64,000 bases of DNA. It comes from Bradyrhizobium sp. AZCC 1693. Lineage in GTDB: Bacteria > Pseudomonadota > Alphaproteobacteria > Rhizobiales > Xanthobacteraceae. Each line of letters opens with the position of its first letter. Position 1 is the first letter of the stretch. The notes under the pieces were generated by a model that saw only the letters and a program-made list of their open reading frames with translations, was not told where the DNA came from and did no database searches. Position numbers and translations under genes: made by a program. The DNA lies in assembly GCF_036924745.1 (NCBI RefSeq), contig NZ_JAZHSD010000001.1:3038001-3102000 (forward strand), in the 5' to 3' direction. Below are positions 28,901 through 37,894 of this stretch, in pieces.

Positions 28901-29002
28901 GTCATTCCGGGATGGTGCGCAAGCACCAGACCTCAGGGGTGCAATTGCACCCCGGGGAATCTCGAGATTCCGGGTTCGCGCTATCGCGCGCCCCGGAATG
29001 AC
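28901..29002. repeat. Mosaic palindromic repeat, family C copy 2
   Basis: GTCATTCCGG / CCGGAATGAC outer arms with inner GGGGTGCAATTGCACCCC, GAATCTCGAGATTC and TCGCGCTATCGCGCG hairpins. It is inverted relative to 26414-26537. Confidence 0.88.
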
Positions 29003-29007
29003 GGTGT

Positions 29008-30084
29008 TCATCCCTCCAACTTTTCGTTGGAGACGATCTCGATGCCGAAACCGGACAGTCCCTTGTAGTCGTGCACGGACGACGTGAGGTTGACGATCGA
29101 GGTGATACCGAGATCGCGCAGGATCTGGGCGCCGACGCCGACTTCACGCCATTGCCGGTTGCGATCGGCCTCCGCGGTTTTCTGTTCGCCGACCGGCTCG
29201 ACGGGAACCCCGGCTGCGCCGTCGCGCAAATAGACCAGCACGCCGCGGCCGGCTTTCTCGAAATGGTTCAGCACGACCTGCATGCGCGCCTGGCCGGTGA
29301 AGAGATCCTTGACGATGTTCGGCTTGTGCAGCCGCGTCAGCACATTCTTGCCGTCGCCGATGCCATTATAGACGAAGGCGACATGCGCAATCTCGTCGAA
29401 TGGCGAGCGATAGGCATAGCCCTGCAGCGGCCCGATCGGGCTGTCGGTGGTGAAGGTCGCGACCCGCTCGATCAGCTTTTCGCGCGCCTGGCGGTAGGCG
29501 ATCATGTCAGCGATCGTGACGTGCTTGAGCTTGTAGGTGGCGGCGAAGCGCGCGACCTGCTCGCCCTTCATCACGGTGCCGTCGTCGTTCATCAACTCGG
29601 AGATGACGCCGACCGGCGGCAACCCTGAAAGCTTGCAGAGATCGACCGCCGCCTCGGTATGGCCGGAGCGCAACAGCACGCCGCCGTCGCGGGCGATCAG
29701 CGGGAAGATGTGGCCGGGCCGGGCAAAGTCGTTGGCGCCGGCATTGGGATTGGCGAGCGCGCGGCAGCAGGAGGCGCGCTCGTCCGCCGAAATGCCGGTG
29801 CCGCCATCGGGCTTGTAATCGATCGAGACCGTGAAGGCGGTGGTATGGCTGGACTCATTATGCGCCACCATCGGATCGAGCCGCAGCCTGCGGGCGTCGT
29901 CGGTGGTGATCGGCGCGCAGACGATGCCGGAGGTATGGCGGATGATGAATGCCATCTTCTCCGCGGTGCAGAGCGAGGCCGCGACGATCAAATCGCCCTC
30001 GCCCTCGCGGTCGTCATCGTCGGTCACGACGACGAGCTCACCCTTGGCAAAGGCTTGCAGAACTTCCTGGATGGTATCGGCCAT
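29008..30084 (-). CDS. ribB: 3,4-dihydroxy-2-butanone-4-phosphate synthase with degenerate RibA domain
   Basis: The N-terminal ~205 residues are a complete DHBP synthase (riboflavin pathway): DDDDREGEGDLIVAA, RHTSGIVCAPI, KPDGGTGISADERA, FARPGHIFPLIA and LRSGHTEAAVDLCKL. The C-terminal ~150 residues align with GTP cyclohydrolase II, but the zinc-binding Cys triad and the QEGRGIG motif are gone (here DLFTGQARMQVVL and YLRDGAAGVP), so that activity is probably lost. This matches the RibBX-type hybrid known in rhizobia. It is 358 residues; no FMN riboswitch is recognisable in the 158 bases upstream. Confidence 0.93.
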   Translation of the reverse strand: MADTIQEVLQAFAKGELVVVTDDDDREGEGDLIVAASLCTAEKMAFIIRHTSGIVCAPITTDDARRLRLDPMVAHNESSHTTAFTVSIDYKPDGGTGISADERASCCRALANPNAGANDFARPGHIFPLIARDGGVLLRSGHTEAAVDLCKLSGLPPVGVISELMNDDGTVMKGEQVARFAATYKLKHVTIADMIAYRQAREKLIERVATFTTDSPIGPLQGYAYRSPFDEIAHVAFVYNGIGDGKNVLTRLHKPNIVKDLFTGQARMQVVLNHFEKAGRGVLVYLRDGAAGVPVEPVGEQKTAEADRNRQWREVGVGAQILRDLGITSIVNLTSSVHDYKGLSGFGIEIVSNEKLEG

Positions 30085-30191
30085 TTTCTCTGGATCTCGC
30101 TATCTTCAGCCAGTGCATTAGCCGGACTCAATGGTCTGCGCCAGCGTCAATACGCAGGGCAGAACGGCGTCCGCAGGCATACCAGGATGCC

Positions 30192-30232
30192 AGCCCGTGG
30201 CCCGGATGGAGCGCAGCGCAATCCGGGCTACG
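30192..30232. repeat. Short palindromic intergenic repeat, family H
   Basis: GCCCGGAT...ATCCGGGC arms around GGAGCGCAGCGCA, a motif common in Bradyrhizobium spacers. It lies between the antiporter stop and the ribB start. Confidence 0.6.
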
Positions 30233-30242
30233 CAGGCCCATT

Positions 30243-31970
30243 TTACGGCAGTACCTCGCGGCGCTCGCTGAGCAGCGCGTCGGTCTCGGCGCGCTTGTCT
30301 TCCAGGAGGCCGGCCTGGGCCGCCTCGATCACCTTGTACATCTCATGGGCGTCGCTGAGCCGGGTCACGGTCACGTAGTCGGCCCCGGCGTCGTAGAGGT
30401 CGTTGACGTCAGCCAGGACCTCCGCGGTGGCGACGATCTTGGCGGTCGGGTTGAGCGAACGGACATGCCGGACCAGCTTTTCGTTGTCGGCGCCCTTCAA
30501 CAGCGAGTCCGGGATGCTGAGGATGATCAGTTCGGACTTGCCGACGCCGGCATGCACCAGCGTGTCCACGTTGCTGATGTCGCCGTAGACCACGTGCATG
30601 CCGCGGTCCGTCAAGGTCCGGAACACCAGCGGATTGAAATCGATCACGGTGATCTGCTCGAGCACATCAGGACTGCGGCGCTCGATCTCGCTCAACAGCG
30701 CGCTTGCGGCGCGAAAGAAGCCAAGGATGACGATCCGGCGCGCCTCCCCGTGCCCGCCCTCATGGCCGGCGTCGGCTTCATGCTTGTGATCGAGATCGCG
30801 CAAGCCGATCCGCTTCAAGGGACCGATCAGGCCCCGCGTGACCTGGTCGCTGCGCGCCATCACGAAGGTACTGAGCACCGCCAGCACCACGAAGGCGAAC
30901 GACGCCGCGCTCGACGTCTCGGTGCTGATATGGTTTGCGGTCACGCCGGTCTGGATCACGACCAGCGAGAATTCCGAGATCTGCGCCAGGTTGATCGCCG
31001 GCAGCAGGCTGGCGCGCAGGCCCTGCTTCATCAGATAGAGCGGCGCGAACGTCGTCACCACGCGGCTGACGACCGTAAACGCCGCGATCATCAGCGCCAG
31101 CCCGATCACCGACGCCCCCGGGATCGGGATCGTCATGCCGAGCGAGACGAAGAACAGCGTGATGAAGAAGTCGCGCAGCGTCGTCACCTTGGCGGTGACG
31201 TCGAGCGCATAGGGGAATGTCGAGAGCGAAACGCCTGCCACCAGCGAGCCCATCTCGCGCGACAGATGCAGCTTTTCGGCGATCTCGCCGATCAGGAAGC
31301 ACCAGGCCAGCGCGCCGAGCAGGATCAGTTCCGGCCGGCGCGCGATCTGGTGAAACAGCCGCGGCAGCACGTAGCGGCTGAGCACGAGCGCAGTCGCCAC
31401 CAGCACGCCGACCCGGCCGATCGACAGCAGGATCACGCTGATCTGCAGGTTATCGAGGCTGGGCTGCACCGCCAGGAACAGAATCGCAAAAATGTCCTGC
31501 AGCACCAGCACGCCGAGCGTGATCCGCCCGGGCAGCGTGTCGAGCTCGCGCTTCTCGTACAGCACCTTGACGATGATGACCGTGCTGGAGAGTGCGCAGG
31601 CGATGCAGAGATACAGCGCGTCGAAATGGCCATTGCCCATCGACAGGCCGATCCCGACAAAGAACAATATGCCGAGCAGGACGCCGCCGATCAGTTGCCC
31701 GCCCGCGGCAAACAGGATGACCTTGCCGGCGCGCACGATCTTCTTCAGGTCGATTTCCAGCCCGATCATGAACAGCATGAAGATCAGGCCGAGCTCGGAG
31801 ATGACGTTGATCGATTCCTGGGACTTGACCCAGCCCATGCCGAATGGACCAATGAGGAACCCGGCGATAAGGTAGGCCAGGATCAGCGGCTGCCGGGAAA
31901 AATGCGCCAACAGGCCGAGCACCCAGGCGAACAGGATGCATAAGGTGATATCGCGAATAAGTTCGTGCAT
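30243..31970 (-). CDS. CPA2-family cation:proton antiporter (KefB/KefC-like)
   Basis: A 575-residue inner-membrane antiporter: about 12 hydrophobic helices (residues 1-385) starting MHELIRDITLCILFAWVLG, with AYLIAGFLIGPFGMGW, ELGLIFMLFMIGLEIDLKK and DIFAILFLAVQ, then a cytoplasmic TrkA-N-type domain (from RRIVILGFFRAASALL). The usual GxGxxG of the NAD domain is altered to GFFRAA, so nucleotide control may be changed. It exchanges K+ or Na+ for protons. ATG at 31970 begins the first helix; an in-frame upstream start (32021) is unlikely. It reads toward ribB. Confidence 0.92.
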   Translation of the reverse strand: MHELIRDITLCILFAWVLGLLAHFSRQPLILAYLIAGFLIGPFGMGWVKSQESINVISELGLIFMLFMIGLEIDLKKIVRAGKVILFAAGGQLIGGVLLGILFFVGIGLSMGNGHFDALYLCIACALSSTVIIVKVLYEKRELDTLPGRITLGVLVLQDIFAILFLAVQPSLDNLQISVILLSIGRVGVLVATALVLSRYVLPRLFHQIARRPELILLGALAWCFLIGEIAEKLHLSREMGSLVAGVSLSTFPYALDVTAKVTTLRDFFITLFFVSLGMTIPIPGASVIGLALMIAAFTVVSRVVTTFAPLYLMKQGLRASLLPAINLAQISEFSLVVIQTGVTANHISTETSSAASFAFVVLAVLSTFVMARSDQVTRGLIGPLKRIGLRDLDHKHEADAGHEGGHGEARRIVILGFFRAASALLSEIERRSPDVLEQITVIDFNPLVFRTLTDRGMHVVYGDISNVDTLVHAGVGKSELIILSIPDSLLKGADNEKLVRHVRSLNPTAKIVATAEVLADVNDLYDAGADYVTVTRLSDAHEMYKVIEAAQAGLLEDKRAETDALLSERREVLP

Positions 31971-32046
31971 AGGTCCGGTCTTGCCCCTACCCCAACCTAG
32001 AGGTCCCGGCGCGGGGGTCAAACAAGCAATGTGTCACAGCCATGGA

Positions 32047-32565
32047 ATGAGGGCTTTTCTCGCGATTCTGGCCGCACTGTCGATACTATATTCCCCCGCT
32101 GCGGCCGCGCAGAGCGGGGCCATCGAACAGAACTTCGCCGCCTCCCTCACCGCGATGCCCACAGAAAACCTCGCCGTCACAGGCGCGTTCTACGTGCCGG
32201 TCTATTCCAGCGTCGCGATGAGCCAGGGCAAGCTGCGGGCGGATTTTTCGGTCACGCTCAGCGTCCACAACGCATCCGAAACCCGTCCCCTGGTATTGAA
32301 GCGGGTCGCCTATTTCGACACAGCAGGCAAGCTCGTGGAGAGCTACCTCAAATCGCCGGTTGCGCTAAAACCGTTCTCGACGATCGAGGTCTTCATCGCC
32401 GCGAATGACGTGCGCGGCGGAACGGGGGCCAATTTCGTGGTCGACTGGGCGGCCACGGGCGAAATCGCCGAACCTGCGGTCGAGGCGCTGATGGTCGGCG
32501 GCGTCGGCGCCGGACATTATGCCTTCATCAGCCAGGGGCGGCCGATCAGGATCATCAAGAACTAG
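32047..32565 (+). CDS. Secreted DUF3124 protein
   Basis: The 172-residue precursor has a signal peptide (MRAFLAILAALSILYSPAAAA). The mature part carries YVPVYSSVAMSQGKLRADFSV with TLSVHNASETRPL and VLKRVAYFDTAGKLVESYL, motifs of DUF3124, an all-beta periplasmic domain of unknown role. It ends GHYAFISQGRPIRI, also family-typical. ATG at 32047 starts the signal peptide. It is divergent from the antiporter gene, which may share regulation. Confidence 0.88.
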   Translation: MRAFLAILAALSILYSPAAAAQSGAIEQNFAASLTAMPTENLAVTGAFYVPVYSSVAMSQGKLRADFSVTLSVHNASETRPLVLKRVAYFDTAGKLVESYLKSPVALKPFSTIEVFIAANDVRGGTGANFVVDWAATGEIAEPAVEALMVGGVGAGHYAFISQGRPIRIIKN

Positions 32566-32636
32566 CCTGCAAGAGACTAGCCTGCCGGAGGGCCGCACGG
32601 CCTTCTCAACGAAAAACAAAACGGGAGTGAATATCC

Positions 32637-33881
32637 ATGTCCACCGCAACCCCCTTCGATTTCGCGCCATTGCTGCCCGCCGGATTGCCGGCCCCGGCGG
32701 CGCGGTGGACGGGCCTTGCCAAATACAGTTTCGTCGGCGGCAACAACGATCCCGACCAGGTTCCGGTCGACGGCCTGATCGACGCGGTCAGTGCCGTGCT
32801 GAGGCGCGAGGGCAAGACGCTAGCGACCTACGGGCTTGCCAGCGGTCCGCAGGGCTATCGTCCCCTGCGTGAATTCCTCACCGCAAAACTCAAGCGCGAT
32901 GCAGGCATCGCCTGTGCCGCCGACGACATCATGATCGTGTCGGGCTCGCTGCAGGCGCTCGATCTCGTCAATCAAACGCTCCTGGCGCGCGGCGATACCG
33001 TGCTGGTCGAGCAGGAGACCTATCAGGGCGCGCTGACCCGGCTGACACGGCTCGGCGTCAAGGCGGTCGGCATTCCCCTTGACGACCACGGCATGCGGAT
33101 GGACGCGCTGGAGGCTGTTCTCGCCGACCACAAAAGCCGCGGCATCACGCCGAAATACATCTACACCATCCCGACCGTGCAGAACCCGACCGGTTCGATC
33201 ATGCCGGGATCCCGGCGCGCGGAGATGCTGAAGCTGTCGCAGCAATACGGCGTGCCGATCTTCGAGGACGATTGCTACGCCGATCTGGTCTGGAGCGGCG
33301 AACGCCCGCCCGCGATCTACGCCATGAGCCAGCATGGCGGCGTGATTCACATCGGCTCGTTCTCGAAGTCGATCGCCCCCGCCCTGCGCGTCGGCTTCAT
33401 CGTCGCGCCCTGGGAAATGATGTCTCGGATGCTGGCGCTGAAAACCGACGCCGGAAGCGGCGCGCTGGAGCAGATGGTGCTGGCGGAATATTGCGCGCCG
33501 CATTTTTCCACCCATGTGCCGAAACTGACGCGCGGCCTGCGCGCCAAGCTCGGCACGCTGATGGAAGCGCTCAACGCGCAGTTCGGCACCGCGGCCGAAT
33601 TCGAAGCGCCCGAGGGCGGCATCTTTCTGTGGGTGAAGCTGCCCGACAATGTCGACACGCTAAAGCTCTATCAGGCAGCGCTCGCCGCCGGCGTCGCCAT
33701 CAACCCCGGGCCGGAATGGTCGACCGACAAGGCCTATGCCGGCAGCCGGCTGCGGCTGTGCTTTGCCAGCCCCTCGCACGAACAGATCCGCGAGGGGGTC
33801 GCCCTGCTCGCCGAAGTCTGCCGCAAAGAGTTTGGCGTGCCGGAACGAATTGCGAATGTGGAGAAGCGCGCGCGGAGCTGA
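32637..33881 (+). CDS. PLP-dependent aminotransferase (class I/II, 2-aminoadipate type)
   Basis: The 414-residue protein has the MocR-type aminotransferase core: TYGLASGPQGYRPLREFL, YTIPTVQNPTGSIMPGSRR, FEDDCYADLVW and the Schiff-base Lys in IGSFSKSIAPALRVGFI, ending GGIFLWVKLPD and GSRLRLCFASPSHEQI. It lacks the N-terminal GntR domain, so it is a free enzyme, close to 2-aminoadipate or branched-chain transaminases. Amino donor and acceptor unknown. ATG at 32637 begins the protein with AACGGGAG upstream. Confidence 0.92.
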   Translation: MSTATPFDFAPLLPAGLPAPAARWTGLAKYSFVGGNNDPDQVPVDGLIDAVSAVLRREGKTLATYGLASGPQGYRPLREFLTAKLKRDAGIACAADDIMIVSGSLQALDLVNQTLLARGDTVLVEQETYQGALTRLTRLGVKAVGIPLDDHGMRMDALEAVLADHKSRGITPKYIYTIPTVQNPTGSIMPGSRRAEMLKLSQQYGVPIFEDDCYADLVWSGERPPAIYAMSQHGGVIHIGSFSKSIAPALRVGFIVAPWEMMSRMLALKTDAGSGALEQMVLAEYCAPHFSTHVPKLTRGLRAKLGTLMEALNAQFGTAAEFEAPEGGIFLWVKLPDNVDTLKLYQAALAAGVAINPGPEWSTDKAYAGSRLRLCFASPSHEQIREGVALLAEVCRKEFGVPERIANVEKRARS

Positions 33882-33908
33882 GCGCTCGGGCTCAACCTGT
33901 CGCACACG

Positions 33909-34190
33909 CTATTCGCAGCGAAACACGAGCGCGATCCGCAACAGCCGCACGATCGAGACGTTGCCCTTGCCCGCCTCGATCTGGGCCACGAAGCGCTCGG
34001 AAAGGCCGGACCGGCGGGCGAGCTCCCGGCGCGACATGCCGCGGAGCGCGCGCATCTCGCGCACGCGGTTGCCGAGTTGCTTGAGAAACTCACTTTCGTA
34101 AGGCAGGCGGCCGTCCTCGTCGCGCAGGACCGGCCGGACGGGACGGTTCAAACGCGCGTCGGTATGGGACAGGCTTTCGCTACGTGCCAC
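33909..34190 (-). pseudogene. Truncated BoxR-like XRE regulator (HTH only)
   Basis: The 93-residue product contains LGNRVREMRALRGMSRRELA followed by SGLSERFVAQIEAGKGNVSI, the DNA-binding domain of BoxR/BzdR-type regulators of benzoyl-CoA metabolism. Those normally continue into a shikimate-kinase-like effector domain (about 300 residues). Here similarity ends at LLRIA and the frame stops after VFRCE. The remaining two-thirds is absent and the next sequence is the end of the aminotransferase gene. GTG at 34190 (AAAGGA upstream) gives the family-like start MARSESLSHTD. It may still make an effector-blind DNA-binding protein. Confidence 0.65.
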
Positions 34191-34305
34191 GCTCGATCCT
34201 TTCACCCGCCATGATCGCGAAGCAAAAGGGCCGCCGCATTGATCGGGATCAAATGCTGACGCCCTGTGACTTGAGCACGCGGTGCCGGGCTGGAGCTGTG
34301 GCGTC

Positions 34306-35286
34306 TTATTCGGTTTTGATGCCGGCCTCGGCGATCAGCTTGCCCCATTTCGCGCTTTCGCTCTGGATGAATTTTGCAAAAGCCTCGGGCGACGAGGGCG
34401 CGGGTTCGGCGCCGAGAACGCGGATTTTTTCGACCGCGGCGGGATCGCTCAACGCCTTCACGAAGGCGGCATTCAACTTGCCGATGATCTCGGGCGGCGT
34501 GCCGGCGGGCGCAACGATCCCGAACCAGCCGACGGATTCGAAGCCGCTCAGGCCCTGCTCGGCCAACGTTGGCACATCGGGCAGAAAGGCGACGCGCCTG
34601 GCGGCGGAAACCCCGAGCGCCTTCAGCTTGCCGTCGCCGATCAATTGCCTGGATGCGGGAATGTCCAGCACCGCGAGCGGGACATGGCCGGCGAGAACGT
34701 CCGTCGTCGCCGGCGCGGTGCCGCGATAGGCGATCAATTGGATTCCGATGCCGGCCTTCTGGTTGAACAAGGCCGAGGTCAGATGCATCGCGGTGCCGTT
34801 GCCGCCATGGCCGATCGACAGGCCCTGCGGTTGCGCCTTGGCTTTCGCAATGAGATCCGCGACCGAGGCAATGGCCGACTGCTGCGAGGATACCAGCACG
34901 AACGGGATTTCCGCCAGCATTGTCACCGGCGTCAGATCCTTGACCGGATCGAACGGCATCGCCGCGCGGTTGAGGTGGGGATTGACGGTCAGCACGCCCG
35001 CCGCCGCCACGCCGAGCGTGTAGCCGTCAGGCGCGGCCTGCGCCACGACCCCGATTCCGATATTGCCGCCCGCGCCCGCCCGGTTCTCGACGACGATCGG
35101 CTGGTTCAGGGATTCCGCGAGCGCCGGCTGCAGGGCGCGGATCACGATATCGGCGCTGCCGCCGGGCGGAAACGTCACGATGATCTTGATCGGTTGATCA
35201 GGATATGCGTTTGCTGCTTCAATCGTAGACAGCGACAAAACAACAACAAGGGCATGGATCATGCCTCGCCGGATCGACGGAAACAT
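34306..35286 (-). CDS. Bug-family tripartite tricarboxylate transporter binding protein
   Basis: The 326-residue precursor has a signal peptide (HALVVVLSLSTIEAANA) and a Bug/TctC domain: PIKIIVTFPPGGSADIVIRAL, NRAGAGGNIGIGVVAQAAPD, LIAYRGTAPATTDVLAGHV and GWFGIVAPAGTPPEIIGKL. Such proteins bind small carboxylates in the periplasm. No TctA/TctB membrane genes are in the window, so it is an orphan binding protein, as is common. It is divergent from an FAD monooxygenase gene 65 bases away, which suggests shared control and perhaps a shared substrate. Confidence 0.93.
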   Translation of the reverse strand: MFPSIRRGMIHALVVVLSLSTIEAANAYPDQPIKIIVTFPPGGSADIVIRALQPALAESLNQPIVVENRAGAGGNIGIGVVAQAAPDGYTLGVAAAGVLTVNPHLNRAAMPFDPVKDLTPVTMLAEIPFVLVSSQQSAIASVADLIAKAKAQPQGLSIGHGGNGTAMHLTSALFNQKAGIGIQLIAYRGTAPATTDVLAGHVPLAVLDIPASRQLIGDGKLKALGVSAARRVAFLPDVPTLAEQGLSGFESVGWFGIVAPAGTPPEIIGKLNAAFVKALSDPAAVEKIRVLGAEPAPSSPEAFAKFIQSESAKWGKLIAEAGIKTE

Positions 35287-35351
35287 TCAGGGTCCCCCGA
35301 TGATCTCTGTGGCACTTAGTTATGCATGATCGTCAAGGGGCAGCAAGCGAC

Positions 35352-36998
35352 ATGGTCAAGACTCGCGTTCTGGTGGTGGGGGCCGGTCCGGTCGGACTCA
35401 CTCTGGCAATGGACCTCGCAACGCGGGGAATATCTGTAACTGTCGTGGAAACGCGCGCCGCCGGGGAAGCGCCGAGCGTGAAATGCAACCACGTCTCGTC
35501 GCGTTCGATGGAAATCTTCCGCAGGTTAGGGGTGGCGCGGAAGCTGCGCGACACCGGACTGCCGGCCGATTACCCGAACGATTGCTCCTACCGCACCACG
35601 GCAACAGGCATCGAGCTCTCGCGCATCCTGATTCCCTGCCGGCGCGATCGCTATACCGCAGCGAGCGGGCCGGATACCGACTGGCCGACGGCCGAGCCGC
35701 CGCACCGCATCAACCAGATCTATATGGAACCGGTGCTGTTCGCGCACGCGGCTTCCATCGACGGGCTTCAGATCCTGAACCGCACCGCGTTCGAGGATTT
35801 CAGCGAGGGCAGTGACGGCATCGTTGCGACCGTCCGGAACCTCGACACCGGAACCGCCTCGCAAATTCATGCCGATTTCATCGTCGGCTGCGACGGAGCG
35901 CGATCGCTGGTGCGCAAGGCGATCGACGCCAACCTGCAGGGAACGCCGATCATCCAGCGTGTGCAATCGACCTATATTCACGCGCCCGCCCTGCTCGCCC
36001 TGATGGACCAGCCCGCCTGGATGACGCTGGCGCTCAACCCGCGGCGCTGCGGCACGGTGGTTGCGATCGACGGCCGGGAGAAATGGCTGATCCATAACCA
36101 CCTCAATCGCGAGGACGAGACCTTCGAATCGGTCGATCGCGACGCCTCGATCCGCGCCATCCTCGGCGTCGGCCCCGATTTCGAATACGAGATTCTGAGC
36201 AAGGAAGATTGGGTCGGCCGCCGCCTGGTCGCCGACCGGTTTCGCAAGGGGCGCGCGTTCATCTGCGGCGACGCCGCGCATTTGTGGATGCCCTATGCCG
36301 GCTACGGCATGAATGCCGGGATCGCTGATGCGACCAACCTCGCATGGCTGCTCGCGGCCTATCTGCAAGGGTGGGCTGATATCGCCATTCTCGATGCCTA
36401 TGAAGCCGAGCGCCTTCCCATCACCGAACAGGTGTCGCGCTTTGCGATGGAGATGGCGGGCAAGGTTTTGAGCCAGCGCCGCACCGTTCCCGATGAAATC
36501 GAGCAGCCGGGGCCGGCGGGCGACGCCGTCCGCAAGCAGGTCGGGCAAGCCGCCTATGATTTGAACGTGCAGCAATATTGCTGCGCCGGCCTCAACTTCG
36601 GTTATTTCTACGATCGCTCCCCGATCATCGCCTATGACGACGCCGAGCAGCCGGGCTTTACGATGGCGAACTTCACGCCATCCTCGACGCCGGGATGCCG
36701 GCTTCCATTCGCGAAGCTATCCGACGGCCGGCCGGTCTATGACGCGCTCGGGCCGGGCTACACGCTTTTGCGTTACGATCCGGATGTTGCGGTTGCGCCA
36801 TTGACTGACGCGATGCGCAGCAGCGGCGTGCCCTTCAACATCGTCGATATTCCCGACGCGCAACCGCCCAGCGACCACAAACTGATCCTGACGCGCACCG
36901 ATCAGCACGTCGCCTGGCGCGGCGACGCCATCCCTGACAATCCCGCGCACCTCCTCGGCAAGCTGCTCGGCCGAAGCTTCAACCTCAGTCCAGATTGA
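35352..36998 (+). CDS. FAD-dependent aromatic-ring hydroxylase
   Basis: NAD(P)H-dependent flavin monooxygenase of the phenol/PHBH class. The 548-residue protein begins TRVLVVGAGPVGLTLAMDL (FAD dinucleotide motif), has IVGCDGARSLVRKAI (DG motif) and the second FAD motif ICGDAAHLWMPYAGYGMNAG followed by DATNLAWLLAAYLQGW, and a C-terminal thioredoxin-like domain region. ATG at 35352 is chosen (AGGGG upstream); ATG at 35322 is in frame. An EamA exporter gene follows after 8 bases, so they are probably one operon. Substrate unknown; a hydroxylated aromatic or heterocycle is likely. Confidence 0.92.
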   Translation: MVKTRVLVVGAGPVGLTLAMDLATRGISVTVVETRAAGEAPSVKCNHVSSRSMEIFRRLGVARKLRDTGLPADYPNDCSYRTTATGIELSRILIPCRRDRYTAASGPDTDWPTAEPPHRINQIYMEPVLFAHAASIDGLQILNRTAFEDFSEGSDGIVATVRNLDTGTASQIHADFIVGCDGARSLVRKAIDANLQGTPIIQRVQSTYIHAPALLALMDQPAWMTLALNPRRCGTVVAIDGREKWLIHNHLNREDETFESVDRDASIRAILGVGPDFEYEILSKEDWVGRRLVADRFRKGRAFICGDAAHLWMPYAGYGMNAGIADATNLAWLLAAYLQGWADIAILDAYEAERLPITEQVSRFAMEMAGKVLSQRRTVPDEIEQPGPAGDAVRKQVGQAAYDLNVQQYCCAGLNFGYFYDRSPIIAYDDAEQPGFTMANFTPSSTPGCRLPFAKLSDGRPVYDALGPGYTLLRYDPDVAVAPLTDAMRSSGVPFNIVDIPDAQPPSDHKLILTRTDQHVAWRGDAIPDNPAHLLGKLLGRSFNLSPD

Positions 36999-37005
36999 TT
37001 GCCTT

Positions 37006-37884
37006 ATGGCGGAGGCGCGCTCCCAACATCGCATAGGCATAGCCCTCGTCGTCGCCGCCGCCATCGCCTGGAGCACGGCGCCGTTTTTCACGCGGCTGCT
37101 TCCCTATGACTCCTGGACCATCCTGTTCTGGCGCGGATTGTTCGCCAGCGTCATGATCGTGGCGATCATGCTGGTGCTGCAAGGCCGTGCCGGCCTGCGG
37201 GATCTGATCAGGATGAGCAAAAGCGGCTGGCTGGTCGCGTCGTTGTCGGCATCGGCCATGATCGCCTTCATCCCGTCGCTGCAACTGACCAGCGTGTCCA
37301 ATGTGGCGATCATCATCGCAACCGGCCCCTTCGTCACCGCCGCGCTCGCCTGGGTCTGGTTGCGGGAAGTTCCGCACGTGCGAACCATGATCGCGAGCGT
37401 CGTGGCGCTTTGCGGTGTCGCTGTCATCGTCGGCAACGCACGCGTCGGTTCCGACATCCTCGGTGTCGCGCTCGCCTGCTTCATGACGCTGGCGATTGCC
37501 GCGATGACGGTCTTGCTCCGGCGGCACAAGAACACGTCGATGGTGGCCGCCGCCGCGTTGTCGAACGTCCTGGGCAGCATCGTCAGCATTCCCTTCGCCC
37601 GCGAAATAGGCGGCGTGACCGGGGCCGATATCCTGATTCTCGCGATGTTCGGATGCTTTCAGGTTTCGCTGGGCCTCACGCTGTTCTTCCTCGGCTCGCG
37701 CCTGCTGCCGTCGGGCCAGGCCGCCCTGATCTCCACACTGGAGACGCCGCTGATGCCGTTCTGGATCTGGGTGGGATTTGCCGAGCTTCCCGCGCTGCGG
37801 GTTTTCATCGGCGGCACCCTGGTGATGGGCGCCGTCATTGCCGACATCATCGGCGATATCCGCACGGAGCGGCAATCAAAGTGA
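37006..37884 (+). CDS. DMT-superfamily transporter (EamA domains)
   Basis: A 292-residue inner-membrane protein with about ten transmembrane helices arranged as two EamA repeats (from IGIALVVAAAIAWSTAPFF and ILGVALACFMTLAIAAMT). Typical C-terminal repeat elements are LISTLETPLMPFWIWVGFAE and GALVMGAVIA-like (here GGTLVMGAVIADIIG). Probably exports a metabolite. It starts 8 bases after the monooxygenase stop, so it likely handles a product or substrate of that enzyme; this link is inference. Confidence 0.91.
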   Translation: MAEARSQHRIGIALVVAAAIAWSTAPFFTRLLPYDSWTILFWRGLFASVMIVAIMLVLQGRAGLRDLIRMSKSGWLVASLSASAMIAFIPSLQLTSVSNVAIIIATGPFVTAALAWVWLREVPHVRTMIASVVALCGVAVIVGNARVGSDILGVALACFMTLAIAAMTVLLRRHKNTSMVAAAALSNVLGSIVSIPFAREIGGVTGADILILAMFGCFQVSLGLTLFFLGSRLLPSGQAALISTLETPLMPFWIWVGFAELPALRVFIGGTLVMGAVIADIIGDIRTERQSK

Positions 37885-37894
37885 GCGGACCAAA

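Noticed and set aside
30085..30242. Possible FMN riboswitch upstream of ribB
   Set aside because: None of the conserved RFN-element blocks is seen in the 158 bases; a short repeat (family H) occupies part of it.
29949..31943. Plus-strand open frame of about 660 codons opposite the antiporter gene
   Set aside because: The translation is an Arg/Gln/Asp-rich low-complexity protein; the minus strand encodes an obvious 12-helix transporter.
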